Below, piece after piece: positions 1 through 9,359 of a stretch of 32,900 nt of DNA. The stretch is from a bacterium (GTDB taxonomy: Bacteria > Patescibacteriota > Gracilibacteria > UBA1369 > PNNO01), in contig JAGGUZ010000004.1 of the NCBI GenBank assembly GCA_021158225.1, forward strand, positions 1-32,900, read 5' to 3'. The notes beneath the pieces are model-generated. The model was not told where the DNA came from, did no database searches, and saw only the letters and a program-made list of their open reading frames with translations. Position 1 is the stretch's first letter. The number at the start of each line of letters is the position of its first letter. The position numbers and the translations under genes were made by a program.

Positions 1-605
1 ACCTCTTCTTTAAGCGTGATGATTTCCAGCGCTTTGGGGATTTGCTTTTCGGTAATTTGTTTTATGTTTTCAACTTCCTCGGTTAGATCTTCGATTGTAA
101 GTAGCTGATTCGGATCAATTTCACCTTTTCTTACGTACTCTTTGTTTATGTGAATGAGATATGTCTTGTCGATTGGAATGCCGTCTTTTTCGAAGGCAAT
201 TTTTTGGAAAGCCAGATCGGGGATGTGCTCGTCTTTTACTTGTGTAGCGGATTTAACTTCGTAAATATCCCACTTTTTTGTTTCGTCGTTAAAATGAAGG
301 ATGTCTGCTTTGCAATAGAGATTTTGTTTTGACGGTAGCGCGTTGGCCTGAAAAATAGTTTTGTTGCCTTCTTGAATGAGTGTTTGCGTTTCTTCTCGTC
401 CTTTTGCGTACCAACCTTTAACCTCTTTGCCACTTGTGAACTGCGGGAGCTTGTGCGCATAATCCTCAACTTCGTACCCTTGGTCGAACACAGCTTGCGT
501 TGTTTCGGTTACAGGCGGTGCGAGTTCTTTACGGAACTTGCTTAGCCAAAGCAACTTAGGACACTGAAGGTATCGGGTGTAGTCGGTTTTGGAGAGGGTA
601 AGCAA
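1..605 (-). CDS. DUF2779-type PD-(D/E)XK nuclease-like protein, 5' part only
   Basis: An open frame of about 201 codons runs off the left edge of the window, so the C-terminal part is missing. The N-terminus reads LTLSKTDYTRYLQCPKLLWL, the pattern that opens DUF2779 proteins and resembles the start of Cas4/RecB-like nucleases. Around residues 115-135 there is a CKADILHF stretch followed by WDIYEVKSAT, which fits the D...E-x-K core of the PD-(D/E)XK fold. I infer a nuclease-fold protein; the biological role of DUF2779 is not established. The frame has no ATG in the visible part. The only credible start is TTG at 605-603, because an in-frame TGA lies shortly upstream and an extended -10 promoter sits at 630-638, giving a leader of about 20 nt. 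Base composition is higher in GC than the rest: I counted 25/60 for positions 1-60 and 31/60 for 481-540, against 15/60 for 25201-25260. This could reflect transfer. Confidence 0.65.
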   Translation of the reverse strand, partial: MLTLSKTDYTRYLQCPKLLWLSKFRKELAPPVTETTQAVFDQGYEVEDYAHKLPQFTSGKEVKGWYAKGREETQTLIQEGNKTIFQANALPSKQNLYCKADILHFNDETKKWDIYEVKSATQVKDEHIPDLAFQKIAFEKDGIPIDKTYLIHINKEYVRKGEIDPNQLLTIEDLTEEVENIKQITEKQIPKALEIITLKEE

Positions 606-629
606 AGGTAGGGGATTAAATCATCTCGT

Positions 630-638
630 ATTATACCA
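630..638 (-). promoter_or_regulatory. Extended -10 promoter of the DUF2779-like gene
   Basis: On the minus strand the sequence reads TGGTATAAT, a perfect extended -10 element (TGnTATAAT). No convincing -35 is seen. It lies about 25 nt upstream of the TTG start and supports that start. Confidence 0.65.
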
Positions 639-893
639 CACCAATGCTAATAAACTTGGTTATGAATTCCAACATCTAATATAATACTGTTTGAATTTCA
701 TATATTTCTTTGTTTGTTAATGCACAAATAGCGCAAAGGGTAACCTACACATTAATAAGCAATAATTGTCAAATTAATTAAGTGTGGATTAAATACAAAT
801 GGAAGGAAATGGCTTAAATTTGCTATGCGTTAATTTTATCATCTTGAAAAATGGTATGTAAACATGATACATTTTTGCATGCGAAAATATCAT
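639..893. other. Intergenic stretch without a recognisable gene
   Basis: AT-rich, with no coding frame I can support. A weak promoter candidate for the following tRNA is TTGAAA at 844-849, with a poor -10 around 866-872. Otherwise I see nothing in it. Confidence 0.4.
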
Positions 894-971
894 AGGGCAT
901 TAGCTCAGTTGGCTAGAGCGCTTGCATAGTATGCAAGTGGTCATCGGTTCAAATCCGATATGCCCCCACCA
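894..971 (+). tRNA. tRNA with anticodon AGT (tRNA-Thr), unusual acceptor end
   Basis: The cloverleaf is clear: D-stem GCTC/GAGC, anticodon stem CTTGC/GCAAG with loop ATAGTAT (U33 followed by AGT), variable region TGGTC, and T-stem ATCGG/CCGAT with loop TTCAAAT. The acceptor pairs are GGGCAT with ATGCCC, only six Watson-Crick pairs. The first pair would be A894 against C966, a mismatch, and the encoded CCA (969-971) is one base further out than expected, with an extra C at 967. AGT reads threonine ACN codons. An A34 tRNA-Thr is rare in bacteria but known in mycoplasmas. The anticodon arm otherwise resembles tRNA-Ala(GGC). It could be a functional unusual tRNA or a decaying one. The next gene begins 31 nt downstream with no visible promoter of its own, so the two may be cotranscribed. 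Confidence 0.7.
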
Positions 972-1002
972 GATTATTTTTATACTTTTTGCAATTTTTT
1001 CT

Positions 1003-1794
1003 ATGGATACTTCTGAGGACGAAAGCGAGCGGGCTATTGATAAATTGGATAAAACCGAAATCATTATCGAAATGCTTTCCAAGGCTAGTCAAGAATTTTC
1101 TAAGGACTCTATTATACTATATCTTGCTTCTACTGATGCGCATAAGCTTGAGGACTTGCCCGAGTATAAACGTATCAGATTACCCTTACTTGCCTTGTTT
1201 CTATTCAATGAGCAGATTGAAAATGATTTTTTGTCCACAGGTTTGGTGTTAGAAGATCTTAGTAAACTGATTGATTTGCATGAGGAGGAAGAAGATTCAG
1301 ATGAAAGTATAATCCTTTTTGCGAAGGTCAGGTTGCTCATAGGCTTGTTTGCTCGTGGGGAAGATGGTTTTGAAGAAACTCTTAATGCCATGAAAAGAGA
1401 ATTTAGGGAGGGGATTATTGCCGAATATGTCTTTAATACTACAAAATTGCCACCGGTCTTATTAATTTCATTAGATGGCAAAGATAGGTCGTACTATAAA
1501 CTTACCAAAGATTCATTTGATAATTTGGATGTAAGTTCGGATTTTATTCGTAGGACTGTTAGTGATTGGGCAAGAAAAGCTGTTGATCTCAGATTTAAGG
1601 ACTCACATCCATTATTTAAAAAGCGGGCGTTTGAAAGAATGGATATAAAATCGCAATTGGATATGGATTCTCTATCTACATCTACATCACGGACAAAATT
1701 CAGAGGGGGTATAGATAAATGGCATATACTTCCAGACGATATCTTGGATAAACTTCTTGATGTTGATTTACTTAAAAAGTTGTTTAAGTTCTAA
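1003..1794 (+). CDS. Hypothetical acidic protein, 263 aa
   Basis: I do not recognise this protein. I place the start at ATG 1003. The frame stays open further upstream, but that part runs into the tRNA gene at 894-971 and would need a TTG start. The N-terminal region is strongly acidic (MDTSEDESE), and there is a run of acidic residues, HEEEEDSDES, near residue 105. Hydrophobic stretches such as LPLLALFLF look like buried helices rather than membrane segments, and there is no signal peptide or Cys motif. The C-terminal third is rich in Lys and Arg and contains a Ser/Thr-rich patch (SLSTSTSRTK). The gene lies 31 nt after the tRNA and 11 nt before the flavoprotein gene on the same strand, so all three may form one transcript. 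A mostly helical cytoplasmic protein is the most I can infer. Confidence 0.7.
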   Translation: MDTSEDESERAIDKLDKTEIIIEMLSKASQEFSKDSIILYLASTDAHKLEDLPEYKRIRLPLLALFLFNEQIENDFLSTGLVLEDLSKLIDLHEEEEDSDESIILFAKVRLLIGLFARGEDGFEETLNAMKREFREGIIAEYVFNTTKLPPVLLISLDGKDRSYYKLTKDSFDNLDVSSDFIRRTVSDWARKAVDLRFKDSHPLFKKRAFERMDIKSQLDMDSLSTSTSRTKFRGGIDKWHILPDDILDKLLDVDLLKKLFKF

Positions 1795-1805
1795 GCACAT
1801 ATTTT

Positions 1806-3008
1806 ATGAAAATAACAATTATAGGAGGAGGGGCGGCTGGAATGATGGCTGCGGCATCCGCATCTTCTTGCAATCCTTCAGCGAATATTCAAATAATTGA
1901 ACGTAATGACAAGATTGGGCGTAAAGTTGTTGTTTCCGGAGGAGGAAGATGTAATTTAACAACCGGAACGACGGATATTAATGAATTGATGAAAAACTAT
2001 CCACGAGGAAATAGGTGGCTCAAATTTGCTATGTATGAATTTAGTCCAAAAGATTGTTATGCATTTTTTGAAGCACATGGCGTTAAATTAAAAACTGAAG
2101 GCAATCGAGTTTTCCCAAAATCAGAAAGCGGTAAGGATATTGTTAATATGTTTTTAGGGATTTTCAAGAAAAATGGCGTTAAAGTTCTGTATAAAAAAGT
2201 TGTACAGGGTATAAAGAAAGATGGAGATATATTTAAAGTTAAATTAGAAGACGGATTCGTGTTGGAATCGGATAAAGTAATTATAACTACTGGTGGAAGT
2301 GCTTATTCTGCGACAGGCTCAAAAGGGGATGGATATAAATTTGCAGAATCTTTGGGGCATACGATTACTGGAATTGTTCCAACTTTAACATCGTTTTCTT
2401 CAAATGATGTATTTATAAAAGAACTTGCTGGAGTAAGTGTTAAGAATGTAAAGATCAAATTAATTGTTCAAAAAACATATAATTTTACAGGACCTTTTCT
2501 TTTTACTCACAAAGGAGTGAGTGGACCTGCTATCTTTGCTTTATCGGCATTTTCGGCTTATGAGAATTTTAATAATGGGGCAAGGTTGTATATAGATTTT
2601 GTTCCATATTTGAATCACGAAGAATTGAGAACTAAACTTTCGGAGAACTTGAATAATTATTTTATACGCAAAGTCTCGAAATACACTACTAAATCACTTG
2701 CGGAAGTGTTTAGAATAGATAGAACAAAAAAAGTGAACGAGATTAACAAAAAAGAGATTGCTTCCACTATAGAAAATCTTAAAAATTTCAAAATAAATAT
2801 TGTTGGTAGAATCCCTGGAAGTGAGATTGTAACCGCCGGCGGAGTATCTTTAAAAGAAGTAAATAAAAAAACAATGGAATCTTTAATTACTCCCGGGCTT
2901 TATTTCGCCGGAGAAATTCTTGATGTGGATGGTCTTACCGGTGGATATAATCTTCAGAATGCTTGGGCTACAGGAAAATTGGCCGGAGAAAATGTATATA
3001 CCTTTTAA
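1806..3008 (+). CDS. BaiN/HI0933 family FAD-dependent oxidoreductase
   Basis: This 400-residue protein has the features of the BaiN/HI0933 (YhiN) flavoprotein family. An N-terminal dinucleotide-binding motif GGGAAGMMAA lies at residues 7-16, followed by RKVVVSGGGRCNLTTG around residues 38-53, the family signature. A second FAD contact, ITTGGSAYSATGSKGDG, lies in the middle, and the C-terminus has GLYFAGEILDVDGLTGGYN. Length matches the family (about 390-420). Family members bind FAD, and BaiN was implicated in bile-acid dehydroxylation, but the physiological substrate in most bacteria is unknown, so only a generic redox role can be given. Start ATG 1806 is 11 nt after the preceding stop, which suggests cotranscription. 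No Shine-Dalgarno sequence precedes it. Confidence 0.93.
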   Translation: MKITIIGGGAAGMMAAASASSCNPSANIQIIERNDKIGRKVVVSGGGRCNLTTGTTDINELMKNYPRGNRWLKFAMYEFSPKDCYAFFEAHGVKLKTEGNRVFPKSESGKDIVNMFLGIFKKNGVKVLYKKVVQGIKKDGDIFKVKLEDGFVLESDKVIITTGGSAYSATGSKGDGYKFAESLGHTITGIVPTLTSFSSNDVFIKELAGVSVKNVKIKLIVQKTYNFTGPFLFTHKGVSGPAIFALSAFSAYENFNNGARLYIDFVPYLNHEELRTKLSENLNNYFIRKVSKYTTKSLAEVFRIDRTKKVNEINKKEIASTIENLKNFKINIVGRIPGSEIVTAGGVSLKEVNKKTMESLITPGLYFAGEILDVDGLTGGYNLQNAWATGKLAGENVYTF

Positions 3009-3151
3009 AAAATATAAATTTATTGTACTATTAAAAACACAAATATTTAACTTTAATACTTATGAAAATGAGGAATAAATTCTATTGCGTCAAATCAATC
3101 TACCTGTAAAAATAGGTTTTGTAAAAAACAGGTGATGTTGTTTTCTTTTAT

Positions 3152-3240
3152 GCCGCGGTGGCGGAATTGGTAGACGCGCAGGACTTAAAATCCTGTATGG
3201 ATCACACCATGTGAGGGTTCGATTCCCTCCCGCGGCACCA
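3152..3240 (+). tRNA. tRNA-Leu(UAA)
   Basis: An 89-nt class II tRNA with acceptor stem GCCGCGG/CCGCGGC. The anticodon stem CAGGA/TCCTG encloses loop CTTAAAA (anticodon TAA), followed by a long variable arm, T-loop TTCGATT and encoded CCA. It reads UUA and UUG leucine codons. It stands alone between the flavoprotein gene and the convergent nifS-like gene. Confidence 0.95.
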
Positions 3241-3270
3241 CCAAGAGTTGAGTTTGCGAGCGAAACTTTA

Positions 3271-3306
3271 TTACGAGTCGGTATATGAGCGTAAGAAAAT
3301 TTTTTT
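3271..3306 (+). terminator. Possible weak terminator after tRNA-Leu
   Basis: TTACG (3271-3275) can pair with CGTAA (3290-3294), and a run of seven T follows at 3300-3306. The stem is short and the loop large, so this is tentative. It would separate the tRNA from the convergent gene ending at 3305. Confidence 0.3.
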
Positions 3307-4465
3307 AGAGGCTTATAGGACTTATAGCTCTTAAATCTTCTGCAATCTTGGGAAGGACTTCGAGGACATAATCGATGTCTTTTTTTGTAGTGCTTCTCCC
3401 AAGTGTGAATCTTAAACTTCCATGTGCTACAAAACTTGGCTTTCCAAGAGCGAGTATTACATGAGAAGGATCCAAACTGCCGGAAGTGCAAGCTGAACCG
3501 GATGAAGCGCTTATTCCTTTCATATCCAATCTTAAAAGTAGTGATTCTCCTTCTATTTCAAGAATTGATATATTTACATTATTCGGTAGCCTGTTAATCG
3601 CATCGCCGTTTAATTGTGTTTTTGGAATTTTATTAAGAATTTCTTTAATCATATAGTCGCGCAATTTGGTTAATCTTTTGCTTTCTTTTTCTCTTTCTTT
3701 TTCCGCTATTTCCAATGCTTTTGCGAAACCAATTATCGCCGGAACATTTTCTGTTCCCGGTCGAATTTTCTTTTCTTGACCTCCGCCATACATTATTTGT
3801 GATAAAGCAATCCCTTTTCGTATGTATAAAACGCCAACTCCTTTTGGGCCATACATTTTACTTCCGTTTATTGTCATTAAATCAAGATGTAGCTTGTCTA
3901 CGTCAAGCATTAGGGCTCCGGTTGTCTGGCAAGCATCGGTATGGAAGGGAATACCTCTTTTCTTACAGGTCCGACCTATTTTGGCTATCGGCTGAATTGT
4001 TCCTATCTCGTTATTTGCATACATTATAGATACCAAGACAGTGTCGTCTCGCATGGCTTTTTTAACTTTATCGGGACTAACTATCCCATTTTTCTCAACG
4101 GGAATATATGTAACTTCAAAACCTTCTTTCTCAAGCGCTTCACACGCATGCAAGACGGCGTGATGTTCTATGTTTGATGTGATTATATGTTTTCCTTTGT
4201 GTTTATTTGCTCTTGCCACTCCAAGAATCGCCAAATTATCACTTTCCGTTCCTCCGGATGTAAAAATTATTTCTTCCGGTTTTGCATTTAATATTTCCGC
4301 AACTTGAAGACGAGATTTTTCTATCGCGTTTTTTGCAATTTGTCCGGTTTGATAAATTGAAGACGGATTTCCGAATTTATCAATAAAATAAGGCTTCATA
4401 ACCTCATATACAAGAGGGTCCATAGGGGTTGTGGCGGCGTGGTCTAAATATATATTATTCTCCAT
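3305..4465 (-). CDS. iscS: Cysteine desulfurase, NifS/IscS type
   Basis: A PLP-dependent class V aminotransferase fold of 386 residues that takes sulfur from cysteine, forming alanine and an enzyme persulfide for Fe-S cluster assembly. Diagnostic parts are YLDHAATTP at residues 6-14, the HH pair at 101-102 that stacks on PLP, HTDACQ near 175, NGSKMYGPKG with the PLP-binding lysine at about 203, RPGTEN around 235, and SSGSACTSGS with the active-site cysteine at about 326. Length matches group I desulfurases (about 390). Its start overlaps the end of the NifU-like gene by 11 nt, so the two are probably translationally coupled. It is the last gene of a three-gene minus-strand operon. No odd residues are seen. 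Confidence 0.95.
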   Translation of the reverse strand: MENNIYLDHAATTPMDPLVYEVMKPYFIDKFGNPSSIYQTGQIAKNAIEKSRLQVAEILNAKPEEIIFTSGGTESDNLAILGVARANKHKGKHIITSNIEHHAVLHACEALEKEGFEVTYIPVEKNGIVSPDKVKKAMRDDTVLVSIMYANNEIGTIQPIAKIGRTCKKRGIPFHTDACQTTGALMLDVDKLHLDLMTINGSKMYGPKGVGVLYIRKGIALSQIMYGGGQEKKIRPGTENVPAIIGFAKALEIAEKEREKESKRLTKLRDYMIKEILNKIPKTQLNGDAINRLPNNVNISILEIEGESLLLRLDMKGISASSGSACTSGSLDPSHVILALGKPSFVAHGSLRFTLGRSTTKKDIDYVLEVLPKIAEDLRAISPISL

Positions 4466-5099
4466 AGTATTGCAGTTTATATTGTTCTATTAATTCTTCA
4501 ATGCGTGATTTACAAGATCCACATCCTGTTCCGCATTTTGTTTTCTTTTGTACTTCTTCATATGTAAGCTTTCCTTCTAAAACGGCATCTTCAATTTCAT
4601 GATTTGTAACATTTAAACAGGTGCATATAACTTTTGCTTTGTCTTTTACTATTCTTCCTTCTTGTTTACTTTTTCTAAAATAATCATTTATTGCGGCTCT
4701 TAATGCCTTATCTCCGAGTACCGAACAATGGATTTTTCTGTCCGGAAGACCGGCCAATCTTTCAACAATATCTTGAGGTTTGATTTTGAAGGCTTTATCA
4801 ATACTCATTCCTCCGTTCTCCGTTACCATCTCGGAAAGAATTGAAGTTGAAGCAATGGCTGAAGCACAACCAAAAGTGCGCCATTTGCATTCAACAACAG
4901 TATCTGTAATATGGTCTACTTTTATCCACATCTTCATCATATCTCCGCAAGCCGGACTTCCAACATATCCCACTCCGTCTGACTTATATTCATTCGGATC
5001 TCCTTGTAAAAGATTTTTCGGGTTAAAAAAGTGCTCTTTCACTCTTTGCGAATATACCCAGCCGGATCCGTCTTGATTTTCATCTTTAGACGTATTCAT
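4455..5099 (-). CDS. nifU: NifU-like Fe-S scaffold with BFD-like [2Fe-2S] domain
   Basis: A two-domain protein of 214 residues. Residues about 15-145 are an IscU-type scaffold with the three cluster ligands in GSPACGDMMK (Cys51), FGCASAIAST (Cys78) and IHCSVLGDKA (Cys125). Residues about 155-200 form a BFD-like [2Fe-2S] domain with CTCLNV (Cys159, Cys161) and CGTGCGSC (Cys193, Cys196). The order is that of NifU, but the C-terminal Nfu domain of classical NifU is absent. It would receive sulfur from the adjacent cysteine desulfurase and build Fe-S clusters in the cytoplasm. The gene overlaps that desulfurase gene by 11 nt and begins 18 nt after the lipoprotein gene. Confidence 0.93.
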   Translation of the reverse strand: MNTSKDENQDGSGWVYSQRVKEHFFNPKNLLQGDPNEYKSDGVGYVGSPACGDMMKMWIKVDHITDTVVECKWRTFGCASAIASTSILSEMVTENGGMSIDKAFKIKPQDIVERLAGLPDRKIHCSVLGDKALRAAINDYFRKSKQEGRIVKDKAKVICTCLNVTNHEIEDAVLEGKLTYEEVQKKTKCGTGCGSCKSRIEELIEQYKLQYYGE

Positions 5100-5117
5100 A
5101 ATTGTATTAGTTAGACT

Positions 5118-5702
5118 TTATTCGACCTTAAAGCTTTTTACGATATTCTTTGAAGTTTCAGCTTGTAGATCGGATGTGTCTGGAAGATATGCCACGGTAA
5201 CGGTGTAGGCATCGCTACTGTTTACCGCATAAGTTTGCGCAATTCTAATTGTTGGTTCTACTTCGTTTTCTTTTCCTTCAAACAAAACGAACAAAGATTT
5301 TTGCATTTGTCCTCCTATGGCAATATTAAAATCCTCGTCGCGACTTATCTCTCTAAAATTAAGTAATGTCTGTTTATTTTCCGCCATAATTTCTTTTCCG
5401 TAATTTAACGAATTTGTAGCTCTGCTCAAGATTCTTTTTGTTACGTTTGCATTGGTCGTAAAAGTGCTGTTTTGAATATTATCTCTAAAAATAATTTGTG
5501 TTTCCTTTGGAATGTTCGATGTAAAATCTTTTGGCTCTATTGTTTGCCATTGATTCGGTATGCTTATGGAAAAGGTTGGAGCTTTATAAACGATAAAGTT
5601 CTTTAGTCGGTTTGTAGTATCTGCATTGTCGTTACTGTCAAAACAGCCTGTGAATGTGAAAACCGAAGTTAATATTATTAAACTTAAAATTGTGCGTCTC
5701 AT
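5118..5702 (-). CDS. Putative lipoprotein, PsbP/DcrB-like fold
   Basis: A protein of 194 residues with a lipoprotein signal peptide: MRRTILSLIILTSVFTFTGC, lipobox FTGC, Cys20. The mature part begins with a polar linker and then APTFSISIPNQWQ. This resembles the opening of PsbP-like/DcrB-like (DUF1795-type) domains, which read 'FSI.IP.GW' and end in a strand such as IVKSFKVE. I infer a surface-anchored single-domain lipoprotein of unknown ligand. It is the first gene of the operon with the NifU- and NifS-like genes (18 nt spacing), but nothing in the sequence ties it to Fe-S assembly. A TACAAT -10 candidate is at 5735-5740 on minus. Confidence 0.75.
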   Translation of the reverse strand: MRRTILSLIILTSVFTFTGCFDSNDNADTTNRLKNFIVYKAPTFSISIPNQWQTIEPKDFTSNIPKETQIIFRDNIQNSTFTTNANVTKRILSRATNSLNYGKEIMAENKQTLLNFREISRDEDFNIAIGGQMQKSLFVLFEGKENEVEPTIRIAQTYAVNSSDAYTVTVAYLPDTSDLQAETSKNIVKSFKVE

Positions 5703-5793
5703 ATACTCAAATTACTCATAAAATATACGAGCGTATTGTACAGATAATTGTTTGTATTTAAAAGGTATATTTTACGATAAAAAACTACTTCCC

Positions 5794-5821
5794 TTGATTT
5801 CGCTTGAAAAAAACATATTAT
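5794..5821 (+). promoter_or_regulatory. Promoter of the RimK-like gene
   Basis: TTGATT (5794-5799), a 16-nt spacer and TATTAT (5816-5821). The transcript would begin near 5828, only about 9 nt before ATG 5837, so the mRNA would be almost leaderless. This argues against the upstream TTG at 5804 as the start, since it lies inside the promoter. Confidence 0.5.
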
Positions 5822-5836
5822 ATACGAGCTTTAACA

Positions 5837-6766
5837 ATGAAAGATATGAAAATAGGTTTATTGCAGTTTAAACCTGGGGTTTCCGTAAGATCCAGAAAAC
5901 TGCCGAAAGATATTAAAATGCTTAGAAATGCTATTAAGGTAAGGGGACACATCCCCAAAGTTTTAAGGGTGGATAAGTGTCAGCTTTATTACACAAGGAC
6001 TACGCCAAAATTACTGTATGCCGGTAAGCCTTTTCCTAAAATTGATGTCATTATTCCGCGTTTCAGTGCTCTTGAAAATGTTGCGCTTAAGGCTACAATC
6101 GTTCATCAAATAGAGATGTTGGATATCCCGATTATTCAGAGCTACATGTCTTTGGTAAGGGCAAAAAACAAGCTTAGAACATTGCAGATGTTAACGGAAA
6201 AAAGTATTCCTGTTCCGAAAACAATGGTTGTTAGCAGATTTGAATATCTGGATGAAGCAATTAGAAAAATAGGTAGTTTCCCAATCATTATAAAAACGCC
6301 GTTTGGTTCTTTGGGAAAAGGAGTTGCTATAGTTGAAACAAGAAGGTCGTTACACAGTGCTTTTGATATGCTCTTAACAAGTCCGGATTTTAATTCTCTT
6401 TTAATTCAAGAATATGTAGCCGAATCGGAAGGGAAAGATATAAGAGTCTTTATTATTGATGGAAAGGTTGTTGTCGCAATGGAGCGAGATTCTCAAGGGC
6501 GTGATTTTAGATCGAATCTTGCACTTGGAGGAGAAGGCAAAGTTGTAAAACTTTCGGGAACCGAAAAGGAAATATCTTTGCTGGCTGCCAAGACGCTTAA
6601 TCTAAAAGTAGCTGGAGTTGATCTTTTACGTTCAAAAACAGGTCCGGTAATTATGGAAGTTAATGCAAATCCGGGTCTTGAGGGTATAACAGAAGTATCC
6701 GGGCTTGATGTGCCAGGGATGATTATTGATTACGCGATTAAATATAAGAAGTCGCTTAAGATCTAG
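5837..6766 (+). CDS. rimK: RimK-family ATP-grasp glutamate ligase
   Basis: An ATP-grasp ligase of 309 residues. It aligns by eye with E. coli RimK along its whole length: an N-terminal Rossmann-like part ending in IDVIIPRFS, then [17 protein letters not shown], the ATP-binding [51 protein letters not shown], and the Mg-binding [15 protein letters not shown]. RimK adds glutamates to the C-terminus of ribosomal protein S6; relatives ligate amino acids to other substrates. I am sure of the family and less sure of the substrate. ATG 5837 is preferred over TTG 5804, and ATG 5846 (MKIGLLQ), which matches the usual RimK N-terminus, is also possible. The 3' end overlaps the convergent clpP by 11 nt. 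Confidence 0.9.
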   Translation: MKDMKIGLLQFKPGVSVRSRKLPKDIKMLRNAIKVRGHIPKVLRVDKCQLYYTRTTPKLLYAGKPFPKIDVIIPRFSALENVALKATIVHQIEMLDIPIIQSYMSLVRAKNKLRTLQMLTEKSIPVPKTMVVSRFEYLDEAIRKIGSFPIIIKTPFGSLGKGVAIVETRRSLHSAFDMLLTSPDFNSLLIQEYVAESEGKDIRVFIIDGKVVVAMERDSQGRDFRSNLALGGEGKVVKLSGTEKEISLLAAKTLNLKVAGVDLLRSKTGPVIMEVNANPGLEGITEVSGLDVPGMIIDYAIKYKKSLKI

Positions 6767-7382
6767 GTTTGATTATTTTGTCAATTAATCCGTATTTTTT
6801 CGCAGTTTCGGCGCTCATAAAATTATCTCTATCTGTGTCTTTTTCTATAACAGTCATTGATTGACCGCTATGTTTTGCAAGGATTTTATTTAAGCGTTCT
6901 TTTGTTCTTATAATATGATCGGCATGAATTCTTATGTCGGCCGCTTGACCTTCTATCCCTCCGAGAGGTTGATGAATCATGATTTCGGAGTTAGGAAGTG
7001 CAAAACGTTTTCCTTTTGCTCCTCCCGTAAGAAGTATAGCTCCCATTGAAGCTGCCATTCCAATACACACCGTTGATACGTCCGGTTTTATAAATTGCAT
7101 TGTGTCATAAATAGCCAAGCCCGCGGTTACATGTCCTCCGGGTGAGTGTACATAAAGAGTTATATCTTTCTTAGGATCTTGATTTTCGAGAAACAGAAGT
7201 TGAGCGATAACCGTGTTGGCCACAACATCGTTTATTGCGGATCCAAGAAAAACAATTCTGTCTTTAAGCAGGCGAGAGTATATATCGTAAGCTCTTTCTC
7301 CAAAATTTGTTTTCTCAATTACGGTTGGAACTAGTTGATCTGTAATGAGATTGTTATTTGGAGATGATTTGGAGTTTTGCAT
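6756..7382 (-). CDS. clpP: ATP-dependent Clp protease proteolytic subunit
   Basis: ClpP, the self-compartmentalised serine protease that works with Clp AAA+ unfoldases in the cytoplasm. The 208-residue form begins at ATG 7382; a longer form would need TTG 7418. [20 protein letters not shown] is the typical N-terminal segment. The catalytic triad is visible: Ser112 in GMAASMGA, His137 in MIHQPLGG and Asp186 in DTDRDNFMS. The oligomerisation and oxyanion region YVHSPGGHV is intact. Length matches the family (about 195-210). No Clp ATPase gene is adjacent. The stop overlaps the end of the convergent rimK-like gene. Confidence 0.97.
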   Translation of the reverse strand: MQNSKSSPNNNLITDQLVPTVIEKTNFGERAYDIYSRLLKDRIVFLGSAINDVVANTVIAQLLFLENQDPKKDITLYVHSPGGHVTAGLAIYDTMQFIKPDVSTVCIGMAASMGAILLTGGAKGKRFALPNSEIMIHQPLGGIEGQAADIRIHADHIIRTKERLNKILAKHSGQSMTVIEKDTDRDNFMSAETAKKYGLIDKIIKPRS

Positions 7383-7468
7383 AGAGGTTTGTTTTAAGTA
7401 AAATAAGGCTTTATTCAAGCTCTTTTATAATTATATCAAAAAAACGAAAAGATTTCCTTTAAAATCTC

Positions 7469-7498
7469 TTGACTTCTTTGTTTTTGTTACATTAGAAT
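7469..7498 (+). promoter_or_regulatory. 16S rRNA promoter
   Basis: TTGACT (7469-7474), an 18-nt spacer and TAGAAT (7493-7498). The transcript would begin near 7505, giving a leader of about 170 nt before the 16S gene. Confidence 0.75.
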
Positions 7499-7550
7499 AG
7501 ACCAGCATTTTCAGACGGAATTGGTATAAAAAAGTTTGATTTTCCCGATG

Positions 7551-7562
7551 TGTCCTTTAACA
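7551..7562 (+). promoter_or_regulatory. boxA antitermination element, 16S leader
   Basis: TGTCCTTTAACA closely matches the boxA consensus TGCTCTTTAACA and lies between promoter and 16S, as expected for Nus-factor antitermination of rRNA transcription. Confidence 0.65.
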
Positions 7563-7586
7563 TTTAGGGTGTAATAGAGAAACCTT
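7559..7586 (+). other. 16S processing stem, 5' arm
   Basis: These 28 nt are complementary to 9226-9252 downstream of 16S, with one bulged base and one G-T pair. The pairing encloses the whole 16S gene, as in RNase III processing stems. Confidence 0.85.
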
Positions 7587-7609
7587 GTTTATTTTAATTT
7601 TTTTTGGCG

Positions 7610-7665
7610 GTAATAATTTATTATTACTGACCAATTTTCAGCAGTAATGGTTTAAAACCATTGCT
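7610..7665 (+). other. Hairpins in the 16S leader
   Basis: TAATAA/TTATTA near 7611-7626 and AATGGTTT/AAACCATT around 7646-7662 can fold into short hairpins between the processing stem and the 16S 5' end. They are probably leader RNA structure, and no T-run follows. Confidence 0.4.
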
Positions 7666-7674
7666 ACTTCATAT

Positions 7675-9139
<1,465 letters not shown>

Positions 9140-9225
9140 CTAAGGAGATATATATCGTAATTATTAGTAATTCACTTACTAGTAGTTGTCGATCAGTGTC
9201 GAGCCTCATCCTTTTTGGATGGGGA

Positions 9226-9252
9226 AAGGTTCTCTATTACACCCTGAATGTT
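9226..9252 (+). other. 16S processing stem, 3' arm
   Basis: Complementary to 7559-7586 across 16S. It lies between the 16S 3' end and tRNA-Ala, so the precursor can be cut out without 23S being present on the same transcript. Confidence 0.85.
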
Positions 9253-9275
9253 ATTGAAAATGCTAAAGTGGCCTT

Positions 9276-9352
9276 GGGGCTATAGCTCAGTTGGCTAGAG
9301 CGCCTCGTTTGCACCGAGGAGGTCAAGGGTTCGACTCCCTTTAGCTCCACCA
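9276..9352 (+). tRNA. tRNA-Ala(UGC)
   Basis: A perfect cloverleaf: GGGGCTA/TAGCTCC acceptor, anticodon stem CCTCG/CGAGG with loop TTTGCAC (anticodon TGC), T-arm AAGGG/CCCTT, discriminator A and encoded CCA. This is one of the two tRNAs normally found in bacterial 16S-23S spacers. It lies 136 nt after 16S and very probably on the same transcript. No intrinsic terminator is visible after it, and the stop codon of the opposing gene is 7 nt away. Confidence 0.97.
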
Positions 9353-9359
9353 AAGAAAA

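Noticed and set aside
922-1002. N-terminal extension of the hypothetical protein to a TTG at 922
   Set aside because: It would overlap the anticodon arm and 3' half of the tRNA gene; ATG 1003 is free of that overlap.
3102-3133. Inverted repeat ACCTGT/ACAGGT before tRNA-Leu as a terminator
   Set aside because: Stem of only six pairs, large loop and no T-run on either side in the right place; left as chance.
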